This document shows positions 1 to 9,736 of a stretch of DNA of 31,273 nucleotides, piece by piece. Every line of letters begins with the position of its first letter. The first letter of the stretch is position 1. Both the position numbers and the translations under genes were made by a program. The notes under the pieces are model-generated. The model did not search any database. It was given only the letters and a program-made list of their open reading frames with translations, and had not been told where the DNA came from. Source of the DNA: Chara braunii (Eukaryota > Streptophyta > Charophyceae > Charales > Characeae); contig BFEA01000292.1 in the NCBI GenBank assembly GCA_003427395.1, positions 918,863 through 950,135 of the forward strand, read 5' to 3'.

Positions 1-59
<59 letters not shown>
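1..59. repeat. (AG)n dinucleotide microsatellite
   Basis: An uninterrupted AG run begins at the window edge, so its true length is unknown. It is followed by unique sequence up to about 278 in which I recognise nothing except an 18-base T run near 171-188. Confidence 0.97.
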
Positions 60-64
<5 letters not shown>

Positions 65-278
65 CAGGTAAGTCTCCAACAGCGAGGCCGACATCATGGT
101 ACTTCTATAGATCTGATGAGCAAAATTGAATGAATCTACATCTAGTACATGGAGATATACACTGCCAGACTTTTTTTTTTTTTTTTTTCAATCCAAATCC
201 CCCCACCTATAATCCACCATGCGCTCATATGGCAGGGTGGGTCGCGTTCGATAGATTCGCACGACCTGGCACACAGCG

Positions 279-351
279 CGTTTGAACATGTATGAACGCG
301 GCCTAAGGCCGTTTGAATGCGGGCGTTCGAATGCGAACGCGCGTTCAAACG
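279..351. repeat. small palindromic/foldback element
   Basis: CGTTTGAAC at 279-287 is matched by its exact inverse GTTCAAACG at 343-351. Nested palindromes lie between them (CGGCC-TAA-GGCCG at 299-311, GAACGCGCGTTC near 335-346). It abuts the broken 5' edge of the LINE coding remnant and resembles in composition the GAACATGTTCGC-rich element at 6.1-6.5 kb. No target-site duplication is evident. Confidence 0.5.
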
Positions 352-740
352 GTCACATAGTCCCATCGAGGAAAAGACCAAAAACAATAGAGCACATTTT
401 TCTTCAATGTCCCGGAGCGGTTTGGCTCTGGCGGTGGTGGGATAGAGTCTGGGACGAACTCGGAACTGGGTCACCCTGGCCATGGGACTGGAAAGCCTTG
501 CTGTTTAAAAAATGGCCCTCGGAACAGCATGACGACTTCATTTTCAACATGTTCAAGCAAGGAAATAGAGCGGTACTGTGGGCACTATGGAGGCGCCGCT
601 GCACCTATGAAATGGAGAGTGTGAGGTTGGAGGGACCAGAATTTAGAGAGAGCATACAACAACAGATCCTGACAAATATAACAGCACGGTGGACGAAGTC
701 AAAACGCAGATCAAATACATCCATACTCAGAACGAAATAA
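352..740 (+). pseudogene. non-LTR retrotransposon ORF2 C-terminus (zinc-binding region)
   Basis: The open frame ending at 740 contains TIEHIFLQCP followed by VWLWRWWDRVW. This is the pattern of the C-terminal zinc-binding region (zf-RVT type) found after the reverse transcriptase in plant LINE proteins, where a Cys/His cluster precedes an EH.F..C motif and a Trp-rich stretch. The upstream cysteines, RNase H and reverse transcriptase are absent because the frame runs into the palindromic element at 279-351. About 110 residues follow the motif, rich in basic and aromatic residues as in LINE tails. The ATG at 282 falls inside the palindrome and is probably not a native start. This is a 5'-truncated remnant. 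An unrelated zinc-binding protein is possible but less likely given the poly(A)-ended 3' region that follows. Confidence 0.62.
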
Positions 741-1315
741 AGCAAAAAATACAAGTATTCTTCAAAGAATGGCTCGAGGGGGAAAAGGGGGGGAGTTTGG
801 GGAAATTGGAATGAGAAAAGGAAAAAGGGGGGCAGGAGGGGGTGCCGGACAACAAGGAGATAACCAGAGACTACAGACTCATCTTCAATAGACCAAGCTA
901 GATGACGCAACTCCAATGCGGCCAAGTGACCTGTTCCCAGACTTCTTTCCTCCCCCTACAAATCGTTTAGTCAGCAAGGCATGGTATGAGAGAGAGTGAT
1001 GGAAATGTAGAAAGTTAAAAAAAAGGGGCAGTCTTGGGAAGCAGGGAACGGTGGTGTGTTCAAGGAAGTAGCTAGACCGCCGGGTGTTATGGACAGCAAC
1101 AAGCGGCCCAATGAAGCGCTGAAGAGGCGGTACTAGCTAAGGTTTACATCTCTCAGAAGATGATAGGGCCTAACAGTAATAGTAAGGAAACTGTCTCTAT
1201 GGGAGTAGTGGCGAAAGACTTTTCCAGCCCTAATGGGAAGAGGCGTGTTTCTGTGTTGTATTACATATGTTAATATGAGCCTTGGGCACTAAGCCCCTTT
1301 CTTAAAAAAAAAAAA
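741..1315 (+). mobile_element. LINE-like 3' untranslated region with poly(A) end
   Basis: This stretch follows the LINE coding remnant without any other frame. It has a G-rich purine block at 776-845 with several runs of four or more G. It ends with a small GGGC-ACTAA-GCCC stem at 1284-1296 and a 12-base A run at 1304-1315. A coding tail, a purine-rich 3' region and terminal poly(A) are the expected order for the 3' end of a retroposed LINE. I found no clear target-site duplication because the 5' end is lost. Confidence 0.5.
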
Positions 1316-1349
1316 CCGAAAAAAATGACATCTCCCCTCATGCTGCAGA

Positions 1350-1601
1350 TGATGTGGCCGATCAGTCTCTCATATCATAATCAGACAACTGAAGCAAATG
1401 CCTTGCTTGAGATATCCTTCCTTCCCCCTTGCTTCTCGTTCCCTCTCTCACTCTCTCTTTCTCGCTCCCTCTGTCTCTCTTTCCCTCTCTCGCTCGCTCC
1501 CTATCTTAATTATCCCTCTTGCGGGATCACTACACTCAAAATTAGGACGAAGATATACCCGTTAAAAGCGAAGTAATCCTCGAATGACCAGGTACCGATT
1601 C

Positions 1602-1634
<33 letters not shown>

Positions 1635-2500
1635 GGGGGGAAGGAAAAGGGAGAAAAGGGGAAGGCTATGGAATGGATCAGTCCAAAGCAGTCTTCGAAC
1701 AAAACCACCAAGCAAACCAATAATAAGCAACCAAGGTTTGCTTCCACATCACCCTGTTCTAGTCCTAGAGAATTCTTCACCTTTAAATCTAAAACTAGGC
1801 AAACCAGATCTCCATTCAAGCTACTCATCTCCCCACTCCTTCACTCTCTCTTCCCCTCTTCCCTCCTCTCTTTGTTAAATCATCCCTCTCTCACTATTAC
1901 TACATTTAATTATGACAATGATACATACCCACTTTAGTCTTTCAAAGGAGGCATACTCTCTAAGTAATTGAGGAACTCAGTTTCTGCCCTTAAACGATAG
2001 GACTGGAAAGGGGAAAAGGTGGGCGGCATGGAGACAGATCAACTTCAAAACAAGCCTCGAAACCCACCCACCAACAAATTAAGTTTTCACAAACAAGGAT
2101 CTGCTTTCGCATCATCCGAAAGCATCAAGCTCCTCTCGCCCCCCCCTTGTTTCTCATTTTCCTCTCTCTTCCCCTCTCCTCCCTTCTCTCTCTCTCTTAA
2201 TTATCCCTCTTGTGGTATCATTGCATTTTCAAACAGGATAAGGGTATACACCCGCTTTAGTCGACGGGAATGAAGCTTACTCTCTCAAGTATTTCATGGA
2301 TGACCAGGAACGTTTTCCGATTTATTACTAAAGGGAAACTTTTTTTTCGCCCTCAAACGATACAAAAAGAGGAAGGTCCTCGCACGCAACAACCAACAAA
2401 TTAGGGTTTGCTTTCCTCATCACCCTATTACCCAGAAAGGACATCGCCTTTGCTACCCCGCAATGTAGTGGACGCTAGCAAAGAAGGAAGTATCTCTTTA
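1350..2500. repeat. degenerate tandem array, ~320-370 bp units
   Basis: Two landmarks recur in order. A (C)TTAATTATCCCTCTTG-like block occurs at 1505, 1874 and 2196. A GGTTTGCTTCC-CATCACC-like block occurs at 1735, 2098 and 2404. Each unit also carries a pyrimidine-rich (CT)n stretch before the first block. Spacings are 369 and 322 for the first landmark and 363 and 306 for the second. There are about three units plus a partial fourth. A and T homopolymers interrupt the array at 1605-1632. Short open frames here are low-complexity artefacts. Confidence 0.7.
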
Positions 2501-2953
2501 ATAACCATCATTTCGACCAAAAAAAAAAAAAAAACTCAGATAAAAAAAAAAAAAAAGGAAAAAAGAAAGAAAAAACTATCGAACATCATCCGAAACAAAG
2601 ATCTTTTCGACCGCCGAGGAAAGAAGAAAGGGAGAGATGGAAAAGAGGGAGAAGGGGAGGAAGGGAGAAGAAAAGGAGTAAGGAAGTTGGACGCACCAAA
2701 CCCACTCTTCGAAACCCTGCAACAACGAACTTTCAAAACAACACAAAAACTATAAAACACATGACACAATCTTCATATTATCGTAGATTCACAAGTGTCA
2801 CTAGGACAACTTATCTTTTGGAGAACAGGACTGGAGGCAGAATCATTTAAACGCAAAACTTTCCAATAGCAACTTAACAAAAAAAAAAAAAAAGGAGGGA
2901 GGGAAAACTATTTGTAATGGTATTTCTTAAATCCAATTATTTGTTGTCAACAA
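2501..2953. other. A-rich/purine-rich spacer before the gag-like ORF
   Basis: The stretch contains two A-rich blocks (2519-2576 and 2879-2893) and a GGAAG-rich purine stretch (2618-2680). I see no convincing coding sequence. It could be leader sequence of the retroelement that follows. Confidence 0.6.
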
Positions 2954-3887
2954 ATGGACGCTTTCACAAGGGCATTCGTGCAATCAAGGGGGCCAGATAT
3001 CTTTGTAGGTACCACTGCTCGCGTATTTTACAACTCCTCTGCGACAGACTATTACCCTGCTCCAATTCTGAAAGATGTCTCAGAATCTAGAACAACTCTA
3101 GATGAGATTGTGTACGAAGTAAGGAGAGAGGACAATTCAGAAACATTCCCAGCTGTTCTTAAAAAAATCAAGGTGATTCTCCCAGGCGAAGAATCCGGAA
3201 GGGGTAAAAAATCTTTGACCAACTCGGATGACGAACAAATTTCGGAAATCGATCTCGAGATCTCTTTGAGGAAAATCGATCTCAAACGACGAAAGAAACC
3301 CGGTTATATGAGACCAAGGCACTCTAGAGGTCACTCGGGCTCGGGGAGTGATGACATTGATATAAAGAATTTTCAATTTGGGACTAGAAGATGAAGCAAG
3401 AAGTAATGTACTATTTCAAAGGATCATCCAGGAGATCACACTCAAATGTACTGCAACTCCGGAAGAGGTAAAATATGATAAATATCTTCACCAAATTTAT
3501 CAGGCTCCTCCATGGAGGAGGCATATTGATTTAATTATAAGGGTCAAGATGGTTCACATAGCTTATAGCCAATATGAAACAGGCAAGGATGAGGCGAAGG
3601 TCTTTGCCAATGACATTAATCTTGTGCCAAGACGCTTGTGTGACTCCTTGATTCCTCAAAGAGTCAAAGATTGGTTGCAGAAATCCCTGTTATACACTTC
3701 AATCGAGGTCCTTTCAAATATTCTCAAGGCCTGGAGCGACAGAGATTACAAGGCAAGAAGAAGGTACAAACCTTATCTGTACACCTTAAGGGGCATACCA
3801 TCGAGCCCCCTAATGTTTTCTGGTTGGTGTTGCATCTTATCACATTTTTCCTTACAGGGCGGAATTATGAGAAGGGGTTTCTTGTAG
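2954..3887 (+). pseudogene. gag-like region of a DIRS-type retroelement, frameshifted
   Basis: An ATG-initiated frame (2954-3394, 146 codons) is followed by an overlapping frame (3378-3887, 169 codons) in a different phase, so a small indel near 3380-3390 separates two halves of what was probably one protein. The first half is charged, with a Lys/Arg/Asp/Glu-rich middle and an RPRHSRGHSGSGS stretch. The second half is helical in character (for example EVKYDKYLHQIYQAPPWRRHIDLIIRVK). A further phase opens at 3671. I see no CCHC zinc knuckle or protease motif. The gag assignment rests on position, since reverse transcriptase and RNase H remnants of the same strand follow directly. It could instead be an unrelated first ORF of the element. 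Confidence 0.45.
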
Positions 3888-4229
3888 GGCGCCTATCATG
3901 CCCGCCGCTTTTTTTCGATTGAAACCAAAAAAAGACTTCACCAGAGTAAGTAACTTGAATTTCAAACCAAACTAATTTTTTTGTATAGACAACCCGCCGA
4001 CCACCAGCACAAGAAGGACAGGAACAACTCCAACCCAAGGCAATAGTACAAGCATCAAGATAACCGAGGGGATGAAGGAAGGAGGTCATACAATGGCTAG
4101 ACAAGTGCCTTCTATAAAGCAATTGCTCGCATTACTTAATCACTCACCATCTATCGAGTTGCCATGCAATTGTTTTCAACTGCTGAAGAATGACTCAACA
4201 GGCCAGAAGACCTCAAGGCAGCATCATTA

Positions 4230-5000
4230 TCTGATCATGTCCATCAATGGAAGGAACTGTTGGAAGGATCCAATATAAAGCATTCAAGAAATGTTCTTAA
4301 CTGGATTGAGAATGGAGTCTGTCTGAAATTTGAGGGAACTAGCCACAATGATCCAACAAAGATTATGAAAGTTTGGAGGATGGTTAAAACTTGAAAGACT
4401 AATGACTGTCCAAAAATTCGAGGATGCTTTGAAAGAAAAGGAACCCCTCAAATCTGTTTTCCCACTTATGACTTGTCACAGGAGGACCAACAATTTGCTG
4501 AGGGTCATTCACGAAACCTCCTCACCAATCGTCATTAACCCCATCTTTGTAATTGAAAGCTCCCCAAATAAGAGGTTCATCATGGATCTAAGATTTGCTC
4601 ATATTTTTATCTCTTTTTCAAAATTCCATTATGAATCACTCTAAAATGTTGCGGCAAACTGTTCATCCTATCTTGTGCCCGATTTTGTTACAACCTATGA
4701 TGTAAAGAATTGTTACTACCATATTTTAGTCAACCAAGCATCTAGAGACTACCTTGCATTCCAATGGAAGAACAAGTATTTTCACTTCACTACTCTCTTT
4801 TTGGAATTTGCTCAGCCTGTTGGATCTTGACTACGGTTATGCAAGAAGTAATGACATTACTGAGATTAAAATATACCCGCATTTTTTTTTACATTGACGA
4901 CTTCTTAATCGTGCAAAGAATGAATCTTTGCAGTTTGTGGTCATCTTTCATCTACGCTTGTCTCCTTCACGGAATGAGTTTTTTTCTTAGTCTGAACTAA
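4230..5000 (+). pseudogene. DIRS-like reverse transcriptase remnant
   Basis: Reverse transcriptase blocks appear in the right order, spread over several phases. A SPIVINPIFV...NKRFIMDLRF block is encoded around 4520-4600. TYDVKNCYYHI, whose Asp codon at 4699-4701 corresponds to motif A, is followed by RDYLAFQW. The YIDD catalytic box lies at 4890-4901, preceded by LRLKYTRIFF. The VINP..V...NKR..LDLR and D.K..Y.HI....HR.YL.FQW styles are those of DIRS/Ngaro-class reverse transcriptases rather than Ty1/Ty3 or LINE enzymes. Multiple stops and phase changes (ORF breaks near 4642 and 4755) make it non-functional. Endogenous pararetrovirus is a less likely alternative. Confidence 0.68.
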
Positions 5001-5104
5001 TGTTATTTTCGTCCCTCTCTATGTGTGAAGTTTCTCCCTCGCACTGCAAGCTGACTGCAATACCTGAAGAAAAAACCTTAAGAATTCGTAACACCATTCA
5101 TTGA

Positions 5105-5866
5105 ATGCTATCAAGAACCACGATAACAAGCAGGGAGATCTCTTCCGTTGTTCGAAAATTAGCAACACTTACCACTGGTTTTCAACCAACACTCACATTT
5201 TGTTTCCATCTTCATCAAGCCATCAACCCCAACGTATGGGATGATCTCTCGCCCCTTTCAGAAGGAGTCAGAAGTGACCTAGACTGATGGATGTCTAACA
5301 TCCTCAGACTCAAGGGAAGGAGTTGGTCGATCAAGAAGATCGAATTAACAATCCAAACCGGTACTTCAGATCATGCTATTGAGGTCATTATCCACCTCAA
5401 TAAAGGAAAGAAAGAAAAATTAAGCATCCCCCGTCTAAACGAATGGTTGGAAGCATCCAACACACATAGAGAATTATTTGGAGTGTTGTACACGTTCTTT
5501 TTCGTTCATTGTCGTTTTTTTCTTCCCTCCAACAACGTCGTAGTCAAGGTGGTAGGAGACAATGCAGAGGTAGTCACCTTGCTCAACAATTGAAAATCAT
5601 TTGGCGTCAGGATGAATTCACTCCTTAGAAGAATAACAACAATCATTTTGGATACCGAAGGGCAAATCAAACCTATCTGGGTACCTCATTCGCAGAACTC
5701 AAAAGCAGATTTACTTTTAAAATGGAAGGACCTCACAAATTGGGGTCTCACCTGCTATCTGGTCTCTCAAATTTTCAAGAAATTCGGAGCCCTCGACGGA
5801 CCTTTTGCATCACAAACTCATCATGTCTCTCATTGCTTCGTCTCTAAAATTTGGTGCAATAAGTGT
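5105..5866 (+). pseudogene. RNase H domain of the DIRS-like element, two in-frame TGA stops
   Basis: One reading phase runs through the region, interrupted only by TGA at 5285-5287 and 5591-5593. It shows IELTIQT.TSDHAI...IHLN (RNase H strand 1, where the usual catalytic Asp before the Ser-Asp-His appears as Gly), NTHRELFGVLY (Glu site), VVGDNAEVVTLL (Asp site), and WVPHSQNSKADLLL (final Asp site). The phase then reads FASQTHHVSHCFVSKIWC, the stretch that normally follows RNase H in DIRS-like pol. Similarity stops at about 5868, where GTACGG-rich sequence begins, so the element appears cut there by an insertion or rearrangement. The domain order after the reverse transcriptase supports the class assignment. 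Confidence 0.68.
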
Positions 5867-6098
5867 TGTTACCCTATACGGGGACGGCCCGTCCTTACTC
5901 CCGTACGAGCGTACGTACGGGCCCTCAGTTCCCGTACGACCCGTACGTATGGACTTTTGGCCCTCCGTAAGGGGCCTTCCTGAGGGGTGTTGAGGGGGTG
6001 GATGGGCTGGGGGGGGGGGGTCGGATGTCGGGGGTAGCCCTCCATTAAAAAAAAATAAAATAAAAATTCTTTTGTCCCAGGTGTATGAAAAAAAATAA

Positions 6099-6118
6099 AA
6101 GATTGATTGATTGATTAA
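6099..6118. repeat. (GATT)n microsatellite, left copy
   Basis: A short GATT tetranucleotide run immediately precedes the foldback element. The same repeat reappears on its other side. Confidence 0.8.
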
Positions 6119-6134
6119 TTGTTTGATTTCTACG

Positions 6135-6488
6135 TAGCACCGTGTTCATGTGCGGAGGCGAACATGAACATGTTCGCCCAAATGCGAACAAGCGCCCAAA
6201 AACCTCCGAACGCCAACATAAAAAATATTTATAAAAAAAAATAAGTTCTCAAAAAAATCTAAAAACCATATATGTTATGTAGAATACCAATACAAGCAAC
6301 TTTTGCCTTGGAGTCATGTTCAAATTTATAGCCAATCATGAGTTTAAAATCAAAAACCGAATTTGTTTTTATTTTTTTTTACGAAAAAAAAATTATGTTC
6401 GCCCGAACATGTTCGCGAGCTGTTCGCACGAAAGCGCGAACACGTTCGTGCAAACATGAAGGGGCGTGAACACGTTTGTCGTGCTATG
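6135..6488. mobile_element. foldback/MITE-like element rich in GAACATGTTCGC palindromes
   Basis: The left side begins near TAGCACCGTGTTCA. The right side ends, in inverse, with TAGCACGACAAACGTGTTCA, giving imperfect inverted termini. Sub-terminal copies of GAACATGTTCG and related GCGAACA motifs lie on both sides of an AT-rich core (6215-6390). Both flanks are (GATT)n repeats, so a target-site duplication cannot be separated from the microsatellite. There is no coding capacity. Confidence 0.5.
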
Positions 6489-6493
6489 GAGGT

Positions 6494-6627
6494 TGATTTA
6501 TTTATTTATTGATTAATTGATTGATTGTTTGATTCATTGGTTGATTGATCGATTGATTGATTGGATCTTGAACGAAATGATCCATCGAGATCGACGGATT
6601 GATTGATTGATTGGTTGGTTGGTTGTA
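6494..6627. repeat. (TTTA)n and (GATT)n/(TTGG)n microsatellites, right copy
   Basis: TTTATTTATTTA is followed by GATT and TTGG tetranucleotide runs with interruptions near 6560-6592. Confidence 0.85.
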
Positions 6628-7662
6628 AGGGGCGGAGGATGACGGAGGAGGCGGCGGGTGGTGGCGGAGGCGGCGGGCGGAGGCGGTGGGCGGAGACGGG
6701 CGTGGGCGGGCGGAGGAGGATGAAGAAGAATGAAGAAAAAGACGAAGAAGAAGAATGAAGAAGGAGAAGACGAAGAAGAATGAAGAAGAAGAAGGCAAAG
6801 AAGAAGAATGAAGAATAAGAAGGCGAAGGAGAAGAAGAAGAAGAAGAAGAAGAAGAAGAAGAAGAAAAAGAAGAAAAAGAAGAAGAAGAAGAGGAAGAAG
6901 AAGAAGAGGACGACGACGAAGAGGAAGTAGAGGACGATGAAGAAGAAGAGGACGACCAAGAAGAAGAGAACGACGAAGAAGAGGATGGCGAAGAAGAGGA
7001 CGGCGAAGAAGAGGACGACGCAGAAGAGCATGACGAAGAAGAGGACGAAAAAGAACAGAAGGAAGAAGAAGCGGAGGAAGAAAAAGAGGACCGAGAAGAA
7101 GAGGACGAAGAAGAGGACGAAGAAGAGGACGAAGAAGAGGACAAAGTAGAAGAAAACAAAGAAAAAGAGGACGAAGAAGAAGAGGACGAAGAAGAAAAGG
7201 GCGAAGAAGAAGAGGACGACGAAGAAGAGGACGACGAAGAAGAGGATGACAGAGAAGTACAAGACGACGAAGAAGAAAAGGACGACGAAGAAGAAGAAGT
7301 CGACGACGAAGAAGAAGTAGAGGACGGCGAAGAAGAAGAAGTAGAGGACGACGACGACGAAGAAGAAGAAGAAGAAGAAGAAGAAGAAGAAGAAGAAGAA
7401 GAAGAAGAAGAAGAAGAAGAAAAAGAAAAAGAAGATGAAGAAGAAGAAGAAAAGATACTGGAGGAGAAGATAGAGGAGGAGAAGATGGAGGTGGACTACA
7501 AGGACGACAACGATTCGGAGAAGAAGTAAGAGATGAAGTAGAACAGATTTGAGAAGAAGAAGAAGAAGAAGTAGAAGAAGAAGAAAACGATGAAGAAGAA
7601 CAGGAGGACGACCCGAAGGAGGGGGTGCACAAGGTAGAGGAGGAGGAGGAAGAGGAGGGGTT
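6628..7662. repeat. ~1 kb purine tract: GGCGGA start, then GAA/GAG/GAC trinucleotide repeats
   Basis: A GGC/GGA-rich lead (6628-6720) passes into nearly uninterrupted trinucleotide purine repeats (GAA, with GAG, GAC and AAG variants) to about 7662, with the purest stretches at 6833-6900 and 7360-7440. The period of three keeps all frames open and generates 200-400 codon frames of Ser/Leu/Phe on the minus strand and acidic or Lys-rich runs on the plus strand. I treat these as artefacts of the repeat. Confidence 0.92.
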
Positions 7663-8405
7663 GTGGTGCACTTACCTCGAGATGGCGGTGGAGATGGTAG
7701 GGCTGGAATGCCGCATCCTCTCGAGCGCACACACACGCTCGCCGTCACGAGGGCGGCACTATCAGGCAGGCGGGGCCGGGGCGGGGGCGGCGGTGGGCGC
7801 GGGAGGGCGATACGGTGGTACCCCCCCCTGCAGTGATTTGAGTTTGAAATTTGAATCTTGCCCGATCTGGGTCGTCAATCGGATTGATAGGACGGCCTAG
7901 GTCGGGCCTTTTTTATTTCATTTTTTTCAGGCCCTACTGGCCTCGGACTATGGGGACCGAAGTCCAGCAGGACCCCCACACTTAAGCACTGCCCTCCCAC
8001 GCCACCCTAAGCCCCTAAGAGACCTGGCCCCTATTTTCCGTCGGGGCCGGACCTCTGTCGGACACCGGACCACTGACCCGGTAGTCCGGTCGGAAGTCCG
8101 CGACGTCCCGGGGTGGCCTAGACGTCCGGGCCAGTAACCTAGTGACAATGTATATTACCATGTTCTAGGGGTAGATTCATTCGGTTTTGCTGTTTTTTTT
8201 TTTTTTTTTTCGGTTACAATTTTTTTTCTTAATGTTTTTAAAAAAATACTAAGGGGCCCCTCGAGACCCCCCCTAGTGGGCCCCTCCCATCCCTGAGGTC
8301 GCCCCCCCCCCCCCTCCCCCTCACACCGGGCCCTGCCACGTTCGAACGGAGACCATCTGTACGCCTGTACGACCGTCCGTCCGTCCGTACTCACGGGCCG
8401 TACGG
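7663..8405. other. GC-rich sequence without recognisable gene
   Basis: The stretch contains GC-rich, palindrome-prone sequence (for example CGGACCACTGACCCGGTAGTCCGG near 8064-8088), a T18 run at 8192-8209, a C14 run at 8301-8314 and (CCGT)n near 8373-8387. The last part belongs to the GTACGG-rich boundary. Confidence 0.55.
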
Positions 8406-8525
8406 ATGCCCCCCTCACGAGTATGACAGCCATAGCCATATCGGATGAAGGACGAGAAAGTCTTCCAAGAACCTTCAGTAAGCATTTCCTCTCAAATCCA
8501 ACCCCGACGGATGCCCCCCTCACGA
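8403..8525. repeat. 18 bp exact direct repeat 105 bp apart
   Basis: CGGATGCCCCCCTCACGA occurs at 8403-8420 and again at 8508-8525. The pair brackets 87 bp belonging to the tyrosine recombinase remnant, on whose strand both copies encode VRGAS. Confidence 0.85.
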
Positions 8526-8780
8526 ACTTCACCAACTCGAAAACTATGGCTGCTACTCAAGCCTTCCAAACCAGCCCGCTTAAACCAAGTTCGCAGACAT
8601 CTCTTGAAGGCATTCACAATTAAGGCCTCTCGAGACCGTCGGCCACAAAAGATGGAGCCAGTTTGAAGACTTTCACCGAAACGACAGTAACTTTCGCTCA
8701 TCTCCTGGTACAATTTCAAGAAGGTATCACTTCGCCTGAGGGTTTCTCGAGGTTTATCACCACCGACTTTCCTCTCCGCT
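8416..8780 (-). pseudogene. tyrosine recombinase C-terminal remnant, frameshifted
   Basis: On the minus strand a frame reads FKRCLRTWFKRAGLEG followed by HSFRVG, with HSFR encoded at 8537-8548. This is the H-x-x-R box of tyrosine recombinases, preceded by the usual short basic helix and AGLEG-like turn. In a second phase starting at 8535 it continues with LLKVLGRLS (8455-8481), matching the LIK.LGRW/GHW box, and then MAMAVI, where the nucleophilic tyrosine segment is expected. The usual W/H is Leu, no Tyr is present, and a frameshift lies between the boxes, so the gene is dead. The first catalytic Arg box is not identifiable upstream. DIRS/Ngaro elements carry such a recombinase instead of an integrase. 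This one lies on the opposite strand from the nearby RT/RNase H. A Crypton-type source is an alternative. Confidence 0.52.
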
Positions 8781-9736
8781 CCGTTTTCGTGTAGCTGTAA
8801 TGCCCAACCGCACACCCAGTGGGCCAGTGGGATGAGGGCCCGGAAGTGCGAAAAGGGGTGTGCCAAGGATTTTAGGATAGTGGGGGTGGAGTTCTAGGTC
8901 GGAACTGAAATCTCTTGTGGCAAGTCTCAGGGATAGTTGCGTGATATAGCAAGCGCAGGTCGCGTCTGACTTTTATGTCTTGGGGGATGTCATCACCATC
9001 CCCACGAATTTCGTTGTCAGGGCCACGCTCGGATTTGATGAACCGGCGGAATGCTATGCGTGTTGCGTTGCCTAATTAACCGCTGGCATCGCTCGCGACA
9101 AGCCTCGGGGTCCGACGAAGCAAGCCTCAGGCGTAGGCTGTGTGCTCGCTGCTCGGCCTCAGTCCGGGTTCGTCGAACGAACCCCGCGGCTCAGTACTCG
9201 CTGTCCTGCTGGCACTCAGAGCATGGGGTTCGAGGCCAGTAAGGGGCGAGCGCGTGCCACGGGGCCGCTGTCAGGCAGTGGAAGGGCAACACGAGGCGAT
9301 AGGGAGGGAAGTCAGTCTCAATGATGATAACGCCGGGCTCGGGGATGACGTGGCTTGCGTGTGAGCTGGGGAATTGGGAGGGAAAAGGGATTGCGCTTAA
9401 GGCCCGTTCAATGTCCCACTCACAAACATATTTGTTTCCAGTTCGAAAGGGGAATTTCGGAAGATTGTGTCTGGGTCGTGCGAGAAGACAGACGTTTTTT
9501 CACTCCCAGTATTCTCAGAATCGTCGATGTCTCAGGCTTTCCCGATCCATGACATGGAAGGGAGTCCCATCATCCATGCTGTCGAAAATTTGTAAGTTTA
9601 GACATGGATTCGATCGTGGGTCTTGCAGACACGCGTGTAGGCGACGCTCTTTTTGGTCGAGCTTACACGTATGTGCACGAGGCCATGTTCGCAATCAGTT
9701 GGATTGGATCGACTGACTATCCTTTGGGTGATCATT
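8781..9736. other. no recognised gene
   Basis: The sequence is moderately GC-rich, and short frames on both strands lack recognisable motifs. It may include the diverged upstream part of the recombinase remnant, but I could not identify it. Confidence 0.5.

Larger units (their letters stand above)
5870..8405. mobile_element. possible 2.5 kb inserted block bounded by GTACGG-rich inverted ends
   Basis: DIRS-like coding ends near 5868 and a tyrosine recombinase remnant starts just beyond 8410. Both edges carry dense CCGTACG/GTACGG repeats. ACGGCCCGT at 5884-5892 is exactly inverted as ACGGGCCGT at 8393-8401. The interior holds a G12 run (6011-6022), a foldback element, (GATT)n repeats and a long GAA tract, with no recognisable protein. 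No target-site duplication was found, so the insertion interpretation is tentative. Confidence 0.3.

Noticed and set aside
2954-5866. Endogenous pararetrovirus or LTR (Ty3-type) origin for the RT/RNase H remnant
   Set aside because: No protease or integrase motifs, no LTRs or tRNA primer site seen. The motif style and RNase H tail (FASQTHHV...FVSKIW) fit DIRS-class elements better.
6502-7748. Minus-strand frames of about 390 and 404 codons rich in Ser, Leu or Phe
   Set aside because: They lie entirely in the GAA·TTC trinucleotide tract, where a period of three keeps every frame open. No non-repetitive domain is present.
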